Shown one piece after another: positions 54,203 through 62,234 of a DNA stretch of 64,000 nt. The stretch comes from Bacillus_CJ salitolerans (lineage in GTDB: Bacteria; Bacillota; Bacilli; Bacillales; SA4): the NCBI RefSeq assembly GCF_042680805.1, contig NZ_JBHUEM010000024.1, positions 62,001 through 126,000 of the forward strand. The letters run 5' to 3'. The position numbers and the translations under genes are program-made. The notes under the pieces were generated by a model. The model ran no database searches, was not told the origin of the DNA, and saw nothing but the letters and a program-made list of their open reading frames with translations. The first letter of the stretch is position 1; the number at the start of each line of letters is the position of its first letter.

Positions 54203-57200
54203 TCAAACCTTTTCAATTAATTTTTCTAATTTTTCTGAATTATTTCCAGTTGTTGGCATATTTCTGGTACCTTTCCCCTTATTTTCCTCTTTTATCCTCG
54301 GGATATTTACTTCAACAACTGTCCCTTCATACTCTTTACTACTAAAGGTTATAGTTCCTTTGTGCTGTCCAATAATTTGAAAGCATTTCATCAGTCCTAT
54401 TCCTATTCCCTTTTCACGATAGCTATAATAAGGTTCTCCTAACCGCGCTAACCGCTCTTCGTCCATTCCTATTCCATTGTCAGTAATTGAAATATTGATA
54501 TGAGAATCATTACTTGTTAATTTAATCCAAATTTCCCCATAAGTTTCAACGGCTTCTATACTATTCTCAATTATATTAGTAAACACTTTTTTTAGTTGAT
54601 TAAAATCTCCATGCATTGAAGCAACCAAATTCGACTCTATCGAATAGCGGATACTTTTCTCGATTAATTTATCTGTAAAACGGTCAAGAACCTCCTGAAG
54701 TAACTCGGTAATATCTACACGTTGAATTAGCAGTGACTGTAAATTGGCTAATGCTAGGTATTCATTAATAATTTCTTCAATTTGTTCAAGTTCACCTTTA
54801 ATAATTGGGAAGTAAGTATGATCATAGGATTCTTCTAACAATTGAACAAATCCCTTGATAGACGTAACAGGATTTCTAATTTCATGTGCGACTCCTGCAG
54901 CCAACTCACTAACAATCGATAGCTTTTCACTTTGTAATAGCATTTCTTCGGTTTTTTTCTTATCTGTAATATCACGTCCAATGACTAACATTTGCACTAC
55001 CTTTTTATCCTCATCAAATACTGGCGAGATTACGAGTTCAAATATCCCAAGCTCCTTATTTTGTTTTTCCAATTGAAACTCTGATTGACATGGAGCCTTA
55101 TTCATATAACTTTCATTGAATAGTTTTAAGAAATGATTTTGATTCTCTGGGCCTACTAACTCAGTAAACAGCTGTCCTTCCAAATGAAACTGGCTTCCCA
55201 TAATCCATTCAAAAGATGGAGAAGCATAATCTATCCTTCCACTTACACTGCAAATAAAGAAGAGATCAGGCATATTCTCCGCGATTAAGCGGTAGCGTTT
55301 TTCACTTTCCTTTAAATGTCTCTCCATCTTTTTTCGATCGGTAATATCCACACAGGAACCGATAACCTCGTCCACAATCCCACCACGTTTTACAGGGCTT
55401 AAAACTACCAAGTAGGTAATTGCATTTATCTCCTGTTCATAAGATACCCTATCCTCTCCATGCCAGGCTCTTTCATAATAAGTAGTTATCTCCTCTGCCA
55501 TTTTCAATGGATGAATCTCAAATAAATCTTTTCCTATTACTTGTTGGGGAATAAAACCTAATCGATATACTAACTCACCATCACATAATGTATGAATAAA
55601 ATGGCCATTTATCTTTTTGACCTTGAATGTCATCCCTTGTTGACGACGGATTGTCTCCTGTAGCTCCCTTTTTGCTGAACGAACAAGCTCTTCAGACCAT
55701 TCTGCTCCGCTTGTTGTCTGAGGAAGTCCTAATTTACTTACTGCTCCACCTATCTCTTTTAACATCCCTTCAAGCTCTTCAGATGGTACAGGTTTTCCAA
55801 AAAGGTATCCTTGTCCCCCCTCACAAAAGTGTTGTTGAAGAAATATTAATTGTTCCTTTGATTCGATTCCTTCGGCGATTACACTTAAATTTAAACTATG
55901 CGCCATTGAAATGATTGTTTTGACAATTGTTTCATCATTGGGATTCTGATTGAGATTCCGAACAAAGGATTGATCAATTTTTAACGTGTTGATAGGGAAC
56001 TCTTTTAAGTAGTTTAGTGAGCTGAAACCAGTCCCAAAATCATCAATACTTATTTTCACACCTAATGCTTTTAATTCACCTAAAGTTACAATAGATCGTT
56101 CAATATCTGCCGTCATACTTTCTGTTATTTCAAGCTCTAAAAATTCCGGTTTTAATTTTGTTTCGACTAATGTATTTGAAATGATATTTACAATATTTGA
56201 TTGAGCAAATTGCCTTGGAGAAAGATTTACAGAAACAATCATTTCCGTGTGCCCTTTATCATGCCAATGTTTGTTTTGTAAACACGCCGTTTTGAGAGCC
56301 CATTCCCCCATCTGTATAATTAATCCGGTTTCCTCCGCAATAGGTATAAATAAATTAGGTGGGACCATTCCAAGCTCAGGACTATTCCATCTCATTAAGG
56401 CTTCTGTCCCAATCATTCTTCCCGTTTTAAGATTCATCTTTGGCTGATAATATAATTCCAATTCATTACGTTCTAGTGCTTTATGCAAATACATTTCTAA
56501 AAGTAATGGATTTAATTGAGCATTCCCTTCATCCAAATAATAGAACCTATACGTGTTTTTCCCAGCCTTCTTTGCTTGATACATGGCAAAATCCGCGTTT
56601 TTCACTATCGTTTCAATGGTCTGTCCATCCTCAGGATACATACTTATCCCTATACTTGGTGTGGTGAAGATTTCATAATTTGAAATATGAAACGGTTGTG
56701 CAAGTACGTCAATAATACACTGAGCAATGTGTGCAGCCTTATCTCGATCAGCATTTTCTAAGAGGACAATAAATTCATCTCCTCCCTGTCGAAACACCAT
56801 TCCAGCATCATTTACTATAAGTTTAGTACGATGTGCTACTTCCTTTAGCAACTGATCTCCCATCGAATGACCTAACGTATCATTTATGACTTTAAATCGA
56901 TCAAGATCAAAGAATAAGACAGCAAATGACTCACTCTTCGTTACTTCCTTCTCTTTTACATACTTATTCAATTTATTACGATTTGGTAAACCAGTAAGCT
57001 GGTCGTGGTAAGCCATAAATTTAATGACTTTTTTCCTTTCTTCTTGCTCGGTAACATCTTTGGAGATTCCGTATACTCCAACCAACTCATTTTTCAATAG
57101 AATCGGAAGAAGCTTCGTCTCGCTATTAATAATAGTCCCATTCTTTTGTATAGCTTGAATACATACATCTTGAATCACTCCATTTCTACTTGTTAATTCA

Positions 57201-57565
57201 AAGACTTTAACAAACTCAGTCAAGTGATCAGGGTGTATAATCTCTCTAACATTTAAGCCCATTAATTGTGAATGACTAAAGCCAAACTGGATTTCACAAG
57301 CATGATTTATTTCTTTAAAGTTCCCCTCTAAATCTAATGAAAAAACTGCATCAGGATGATTGTTAAATAATGATCGATAACTTTGTTCACTGACTAGTAA
57401 TTGTTCTTCTAGTTGTTTCTTATCCGTATTTTCTTTTACTAGTTTGATAGATTCCATTCTTTTTATGACCGAATAACTTAGGGATATGGCAAGGATGATG
57501 ATGAATAGTATGAGGACCCCAAAAAGTACCATTTGCTCTTGATTAACATTTAACACTTGAAACAT
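54203..57565 (-). CDS. PAS-GGDEF-EAL-PAS-PAS-histidine kinase hybrid
   Basis: This 1120-residue protein has one N-terminal membrane helix, PAS (about 55-180), GGDEF (185-345, intact GGDEF), EAL (355-605; EALMRW, VNLS, EITES, DDFGTGFSSL, KIDQSF, AEGIE), two more PAS domains (630-880) and a histidine kinase (885-1090) with GVAHEIRNPVTSIKGFVQL, N-box NIIENSIEA and DNGIGM. The kinase motif is like Spo0A-phosphorylating KinA-E. One protein may therefore link c-di-GMP turnover to phosphorelay input. The ATG at 57565 follows GGAAGGAAG. No cognate regulator gene is adjacent. Confidence 0.92.
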   Translation of the reverse strand: MFQVLNVNQEQMVLFGVLILFIIILAISLSYSVIKRMESIKLVKENTDKKQLEEQLLVSEQSYRSLFNNHPDAVFSLDLEGNFKEINHACEIQFGFSHSQLMGLNVREIIHPDHLTEFVKVFELTSRNGVIQDVCIQAIQKNGTIINSETKLLPILLKNELVGVYGISKDVTEQEERKKVIKFMAYHDQLTGLPNRNKLNKYVKEKEVTKSESFAVLFFDLDRFKVINDTLGHSMGDQLLKEVAHRTKLIVNDAGMVFRQGGDEFIVLLENADRDKAAHIAQCIIDVLAQPFHISNYEIFTTPSIGISMYPEDGQTIETIVKNADFAMYQAKKAGKNTYRFYYLDEGNAQLNPLLLEMYLHKALERNELELYYQPKMNLKTGRMIGTEALMRWNSPELGMVPPNLFIPIAEETGLIIQMGEWALKTACLQNKHWHDKGHTEMIVSVNLSPRQFAQSNIVNIISNTLVETKLKPEFLELEITESMTADIERSIVTLGELKALGVKISIDDFGTGFSSLNYLKEFPINTLKIDQSFVRNLNQNPNDETIVKTIISMAHSLNLSVIAEGIESKEQLIFLQQHFCEGGQGYLFGKPVPSEELEGMLKEIGGAVSKLGLPQTTSGAEWSEELVRSAKRELQETIRRQQGMTFKVKKINGHFIHTLCDGELVYRLGFIPQQVIGKDLFEIHPLKMAEEITTYYERAWHGEDRVSYEQEINAITYLVVLSPVKRGGIVDEVIGSCVDITDRKKMERHLKESEKRYRLIAENMPDLFFICSVSGRIDYASPSFEWIMGSQFHLEGQLFTELVGPENQNHFLKLFNESYMNKAPCQSEFQLEKQNKELGIFELVISPVFDEDKKVVQMLVIGRDITDKKKTEEMLLQSEKLSIVSELAAGVAHEIRNPVTSIKGFVQLLEESYDHTYFPIIKGELEQIEEIINEYLALANLQSLLIQRVDITELLQEVLDRFTDKLIEKSIRYSIESNLVASMHGDFNQLKKVFTNIIENSIEAVETYGEIWIKLTSNDSHINISITDNGIGMDEERLARLGEPYYSYREKGIGIGLMKCFQIIGQHKGTITFSSKEYEGTVVEVNIPRIKEENKGKGTRNMPTTGNNSEKLEKLIEKV

Positions 57566-57626
57566 TATCAGTTTCACTTCCTTCCCTATATATATCACCT
57601 TCCTACTTACCTACCCCTCTAAGTTG

Positions 57627-57863
57627 TTATTCCATTAGGTCAAAAATCCTCAGTTCCGATTGTGTTGGTTCAATATATTGAAAATAAATAACTCCGTTAA
57701 TGACTACCATTTTCACTTTTTTTTGTTTTATCAAAAATTCGATTATTTCGTTGTTATTTTCTTTTTTTGAATTTTTTACTAAACTACTATTTCCTATTAC
57801 GTTATTTAAGACCAACAATAAGATATATTCTGTTATTTCTAATAGCTGCTCATAATCTTTCAT
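57627..57863 (-). CDS. Small hypothetical protein
   Basis: This 78-residue protein follows an AAAGGAT ribosome site and ends 61 bases before the hybrid kinase gene on the same strand. Its C-terminal VVINGVIYFQYIEPTQ resembles the end of the 84-aa winged-helix protein upstream (GDQAIYRYIQP), so the two may be related. It could be a degraded or divergent winged-helix protein. Function is unknown. Confidence 0.5.
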   Translation of the reverse strand: MKDYEQLLEITEYILLLVLNNVIGNSSLVKNSKKENNNEIIEFLIKQKKVKMVVINGVIYFQYIEPTQSELRIFDLME

Positions 57864-58042
57864 TGAACGTATCCTTTCTCGTAATGCTAATCAATCTATC
57901 AATTAGATTACTAATTTGTTATTGTTGTTCTCAAGCTACACTCTAATTTTCTACTAGATTTGTTTATCCGTATATCACCATCAACTCTCATTTTTGTTTT
58001 TTATTTCCAGTATCGATAGAATAGGAACTACTTCCTATATAC

Positions 58043-58205
58043 TAAAAAAAGGTACAACTGCCCCGTTAAGACACGACAAGCAAATGTTCTGTCATAAAAA
58101 ATGGTGGTTTTCTTGTTTGTTCATAACAGCTTATTTTGACCTCGTCTAGGATGAAAGCAAAGATCGTCACAATCTCTTCCTCGCTCGTCTCTGGAGCCAG
58201 ATTCA
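58043..58205 (+). repeat. Dispersed stem-loop repeat, copy F (divergent)
   Basis: The most diverged copy: head GTACAACTGCCCCGTTAAG, first stem CTGTCATAA / TTCATAACAG partly paired, then TAGGATGAAAGCAAAGATCGTCAC and an altered tail CTGGAGCCAGATT. Between 57864 and 58286 only this and the next terminator are seen. Confidence 0.65.
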
Positions 58206-58251
58206 ACGTAATAAGGTAGTATAAAAAACTACACATTCTTCATTCATAAAT

Positions 58252-58276
58252 AAAAAACCCCGCTTTCGCGGGATTT
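58252..58276 (-). terminator. Terminator after luxR-type gene
   Basis: CCCGC-GAAA-GCGGGG stem on the minus strand followed by TTTTTTA, 12 bases after the LuxR gene. Confidence 0.8.
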
Positions 58277-58286
58277 GATATAGTTA

Positions 58287-60404
58287 TTAGGTTTGAGGCA
58301 CATACCCCATTTGATATACTTTCGCAATCGCTTGTGCACGATCAGCCACACCAAGCTTTTGTAATATTTTCGTCATATGGTTCTTAACGGTATGTTCGCT
58401 TATATACAATGTATGGGCAATTTCATGGTTACTATGCCCTTTCAAAACTAAATTTAGCACCTCTTTTTCTCTTGTGGATAGATTTAGGGACTGCTTTAAT
58501 GCTTCATTATCCATTTCAATAGTTGTTTTTTCCATTAAATCAATTTGATTCATTGATAATTCTAATTCAATCCTTGGCTGTTGTTGCAGGTACAGTATAA
58601 ATTTACTTTTTAGATTTTCTTCAATTGAGACCAGCTTTTTTAATGAATCTATTTGTTCATTTCCTTCAACAAAATGAGTGACCAGTGTTAAGATTTCACT
58701 TTCTACTCTCATACTTTCTTTGTTTTCACTCTTGAAATCCTCAACCACTTCTAATAGCTTGTTGTTTTTCATAAATTGTTTAAGTAAGCTAGAATCATAA
58801 ACGGTCGCTAAGCATGCTTGTTTTAGTAACTCAATGTGATCCAACTGTAAGAATTGTGCAAAACTCTCAACTAAATCACTTATTTTGGACAATTTTTCAT
58901 ATTTCTGTGGATCAAGATTTTTTACTATATTGTTCAACATCAAAGCTATGCTTTCTTCATCAATTATATTGTTCCTAGTACTGTTTAAGTGAAGGGAAAT
59001 ACCTCCTGCAACGGAAAGACTTGATAAGAAGGATTGAAATTTCTCTGCATCATCCTTCGAATTCAGCCCTACACATAATACTCCATATAAATGATCTTGA
59101 AAGAGTAGTGGAAATTCCAGAACGTCCCGACCCCAACTAGTCCTCCCTATCGTTACTTGCTTTGTTTTTGCCTTTGTAACCGGGTGGGAAAAGTTTTTAA
59201 CGGCAACTTCATATCCATATTTATTTATCTCGGTCTCCGATAAACCTCTAGAGACAATATCTACTTTTGACTGATTAGCATTTCCCTTATAAACAATACA
59301 AGAAAAAGGTCCACGCATGACATTGATACTAATATCTACTAAGATATAGAGAACTCTTTTAATGTCTTCCACTGAGGTGATTGCCTTAAATACTTCATTA
59401 AAGGTAGACAATTCTAGCAGATGGTTCTGTAGGCTAGCCCGTACTTGTTGTACGGTTAGCTTATTGCTAATAAGCGCAGCCTTCATAATACCTTGGGTAT
59501 TTGACAGATCCTCATCGAGTTCAGTTTTTGTACTTCCCCCAAAGAATACACCCTTAACAGTGTCTCCTATATAAACGGGTGCACCGAATAAACTAATAAC
59601 GTTAATATCTTGCCTTTTAAAAATTGAAGCTCTAGGGTCTAATTGTGTATTTTTCCAAAACTGAAATTGCTTTGAGGCAATAATATGGCCTAAAAAACCC
59701 TCTCCCATAAGAAAAGTCTGACCCTTCAAACAATCTATTTTGTTAGTTGTATAGGTAACCTCATATTGCTTATGTTTATTTTCTATCGCTAGTCCATAAA
59801 ACTCAATCTGGCTCTTCTCTCTATTGAGCTTATCAAAAAAGGAAAAGGGGGTTGCATTTCCTATTCTGATAGCACCTAAACTTTCTTTTGTAAAATCTAA
59901 CTGTTGTTCAGTTTTGCTTTTATCCTGTTGAAGTGTAAGATAGTCTTCTACTAAAAATGTGAATTTATTGATTACATCTATGCATTTCTTCTTTTCTTCA
60001 TCGTTGTGTTCTCCCATAGCTTCTATCATTTCGGCAATATACTTCCTATTCAGGCGTTTCTGCTCAATCGAACGAATAACTAAATCTTGAGAGGTTCTTT
60101 CAAGTAAAAAACCAGCTATGATAAAATATGATAATTGATCCCTTATCCAAATAGGAGAAATAATAACCTTTAATCCCAGTTCCGTGTCCATCATAACAGG
60201 CTGTTTGATCGCGTTCAGAGGATTTATAAAGGATAGAATAACTTCTTTAGTCACGAATTCCTTGTAAATAAGCGTTACGAGTGGGGTTTCATTGGATAAA
60301 GTGGTTATTTCATGTCCTTCTAAATCGATCATTAGTAAAGATAGGCTTGCTAATTGTGCATAATCATCCTGCAAGTTCTGTAGAAATCTTATACTCCTCT
60401 CCAT
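58287..60404 (-). CDS. LuxR-type regulator with sensory GAF/PocR-like domains
   Basis: This 705-residue regulator has an N-terminal sensory region possibly like PocR (1-150), two GAF-like segments (about 175-310 and 325-465), and a C-terminal LuxR/GerE helix-turn-helix (LSTREKEVLNLVLKGHSNHEIAHTLYISEHTVKNHMTKIL). The DNA-binding motif is complete. Its start overlaps the 84-aa gene by 16 bases, so it is the third gene of the KaiC-like operon and is probably its transcriptional output. It may activate the c-di-GMP genes downstream. Confidence 0.82.
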   Translation of the reverse strand: MERSIRFLQNLQDDYAQLASLSLLMIDLEGHEITTLSNETPLVTLIYKEFVTKEVILSFINPLNAIKQPVMMDTELGLKVIISPIWIRDQLSYFIIAGFLLERTSQDLVIRSIEQKRLNRKYIAEMIEAMGEHNDEEKKKCIDVINKFTFLVEDYLTLQQDKSKTEQQLDFTKESLGAIRIGNATPFSFFDKLNREKSQIEFYGLAIENKHKQYEVTYTTNKIDCLKGQTFLMGEGFLGHIIASKQFQFWKNTQLDPRASIFKRQDINVISLFGAPVYIGDTVKGVFFGGSTKTELDEDLSNTQGIMKAALISNKLTVQQVRASLQNHLLELSTFNEVFKAITSVEDIKRVLYILVDISINVMRGPFSCIVYKGNANQSKVDIVSRGLSETEINKYGYEVAVKNFSHPVTKAKTKQVTIGRTSWGRDVLEFPLLFQDHLYGVLCVGLNSKDDAEKFQSFLSSLSVAGGISLHLNSTRNNIIDEESIALMLNNIVKNLDPQKYEKLSKISDLVESFAQFLQLDHIELLKQACLATVYDSSLLKQFMKNNKLLEVVEDFKSENKESMRVESEILTLVTHFVEGNEQIDSLKKLVSIEENLKSKFILYLQQQPRIELELSMNQIDLMEKTTIEMDNEALKQSLNLSTREKEVLNLVLKGHSNHEIAHTLYISEHTVKNHMTKILQKLGVADRAQAIAKVYQMGYVPQT

Positions 60405-60643
60405 GCTATCGCCCCATTAATATCTGTCATTAAAGGTTGAATATATCGGTATATAGCTTGATCCCCATTTCCCACTTTTTCTAATATTGAATTGGCTACT
60501 AATTGTTCAAGAACAGGTAGTAAATCCTCAATGTTACGTCCCAGCCTTGTAGTGAGCCCATGTAAGGTTTCAAAGGTATAGGGGTTTTCCTGAAAGAACA
60601 TTGTACACTCAATTTCAAGTGGATTTAATTGATAATCTATCAT
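60389..60643 (-). CDS. Winged-helix-like small protein
   Basis: This 84-residue protein has a likely winged-helix fold (LEIECTMFFQENPYTFETLHGLTTRLG, then LLPVLEQLVANSILEKVG). It starts 13 bases after the KaiC-like gene ends, with a GGAGAGG ribosome site, and overlaps the LuxR-type gene. It could be an adaptor between the ATPase and the regulator. No named family is recognised. Confidence 0.65.
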   Translation of the reverse strand: MIDYQLNPLEIECTMFFQENPYTFETLHGLTTRLGRNIEDLLPVLEQLVANSILEKVGNGDQAIYRYIQPLMTDINGAIAWRGV

Positions 60644-60656
60644 ACTATTCCCTCTC

Positions 60657-62093
60657 CTATACTAATCTAATGAAAGGCTTCGATTGAATATTTTCTACCA
60701 CAAGCGGTGGTGACATGTTCCCTTGTGGGGATTTTTTTAGTTGAAAATATTGATAATTCCCATCTACCCACGTTTGAAATACACCATTACAGGTTCTTTC
60801 TAAAAAGCTAGCTGTCTCAGCACCAATCTCAGTAAAATTACATAAGGCAACCATACTCATTCCGTATGAGCTTATTTTGGCGACTTCCTCTGTAAAATAT
60901 TCTTTCACAAAGTCTTTGCCCCTTGCCGAAACAATCGTGTTAAGGTCATAGTATACAAACCATTTATCTCCATCTTCAGTGCCTTTAGCAAAGATCGGGT
61001 CTAATTTATCTTTAATGAAATGTTTAAACTCGTCATCACTTAAATCCTTTACATGAATAACAGTATCTTTGTAAAATTCCGGAAAAGGCCTATCATAGTG
61101 TTCGATAAAATAAACCTTTTTATCTTTTACTAACTCTTTCAAACTAACACCATATAAACTAAATAAGTGTTCAATATCTAACACTGTTACTAGGCTAGAG
61201 AGTAACAGTAGTACCTTCTCGCCAGCTAGAATCCTACTAGTAACTATTGAGGCTGTGATGTAACTGTAATTCGCCTTACTATTCGTATCAAAAATAAAGC
61301 TTGTACCATTCGGAATACCACCGGACAAATATTGGTCAAGGACTGGAATACCTGTTGTGATATTTGTTCTTTCTTCTACTACTACTTTATCCTCGATCAT
61401 CGTAAGGGCAGGAATAAGATGGATCCCTTGTTCATTGATCCGATATATGTGCTCACCTTCTTTAATTTTTCGACCTCTCAGTTTTAAAACTTCTAACGTC
61501 CGCTTTCGATAAATGGAATTTTGTTCTTGAAGGGTGAGCTTAATTACTCCATCTACTACATAGTTAACAAATGTTTCTTCTTCTGATACAACAGTAGAAT
61601 TCTCATGAATTAAAAGAGATGTTAAAGAGTGTTTACGAAGAATATTTCTTATCGAATAAATGGTGGACCGCTTCTTTACAATATCATCAATACCTAAATA
61701 AAATAGATTTAAACTATCGATTACAATTCTCTTACAATTTATTTCTTTCACGAGCTGGTCAAATAAACCATTCGGGAGTTTCATTTGTTCGAGTAGTGTT
61801 TCTGGTGACATACAGACAACGCGTAATTTATTTTCTCTTTCCAGCGCCTTTATGTCCCATCCAAATGCCCTCATATCCTCATATATTTGGTCAGGGAATT
61901 GTTCAAACGTAATATAAATTCCATTCTCATTTTGATTCTGAGCACCATCATATAGAAATTGCATGCCTAAAATCGTTTTACCGGTACCAGGTGCCCCATT
62001 CACTAGCACAGTTGAACTAGAAGGTAAACCACCATTCAAAATCGCATCTAACCCTTCTATTCCTGTTCTTGTGTATCTATTCATATCATACAC
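60657..62093 (-). CDS. KaiC-like ATPase with a degenerate second domain
   Basis: This 478-residue protein has two RecA/KaiC-type domains. The first has GAPGTGKT (Walker A, near residue 33), a FEQ motif with adjacent Glu and RIVIDSLNLFYL (Walker B). The second starts TGIPVLDQYLSGGIPNGTS but its Walker A is lost (FDTNSKANYS), so only the first domain should bind ATP well. Such proteins often serve as ATP-driven switches beside sensory regulators. It starts at GTG after AGGAGA and heads the operon with a winged-helix and LuxR-type gene. A circadian role is not implied. Confidence 0.82.
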   Translation of the reverse strand: MYDMNRYTRTGIEGLDAILNGGLPSSSTVLVNGAPGTGKTILGMQFLYDGAQNQNENGIYITFEQFPDQIYEDMRAFGWDIKALERENKLRVVCMSPETLLEQMKLPNGLFDQLVKEINCKRIVIDSLNLFYLGIDDIVKKRSTIYSIRNILRKHSLTSLLIHENSTVVSEEETFVNYVVDGVIKLTLQEQNSIYRKRTLEVLKLRGRKIKEGEHIYRINEQGIHLIPALTMIEDKVVVEERTNITTGIPVLDQYLSGGIPNGTSFIFDTNSKANYSYITASIVTSRILAGEKVLLLLSSLVTVLDIEHLFSLYGVSLKELVKDKKVYFIEHYDRPFPEFYKDTVIHVKDLSDDEFKHFIKDKLDPIFAKGTEDGDKWFVYYDLNTIVSARGKDFVKEYFTEEVAKISSYGMSMVALCNFTEIGAETASFLERTCNGVFQTWVDGNYQYFQLKKSPQGNMSPPLVVENIQSKPFIRLV

Positions 62094-62134
62094 ACTCTCC
62101 TCTCACGACCCATCCCTCTTTTTGATTTATATTA

Positions 62135-62164
62135 ATTTTACAAATAATTCATAGTGAATGTAAA
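62135..62164 (-). promoter_or_regulatory. Promoter of KaiC-like operon
   Basis: TTTACA (62159-62164) and TAAAAT (62135-62140) are 18 bases apart on the minus strand, between the gatB terminator and the KaiC-like gene. Confidence 0.55.
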
Positions 62165-62198
62165 CAAGCAAATAGGGATAAGGAAGAAACAACCAAAT

Positions 62199-62234
62199 AA
62201 AAAAGGGTGCTCCTAACTAGAACACCCCTTTTGC
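62199..62234 (-). terminator. Terminator after gatB
   Basis: AAAAGGGGTGTTC / GAGCACCCTTTT stem on the minus strand with a T-run. It isolates the gat operon from the island genes. Confidence 0.8.

Noticed and set aside
60657..62093. Circadian clock KaiC
   Set aside because: No KaiA or KaiB genes are present and the second domain lacks a Walker A motif; only KaiC-like family membership is supported.
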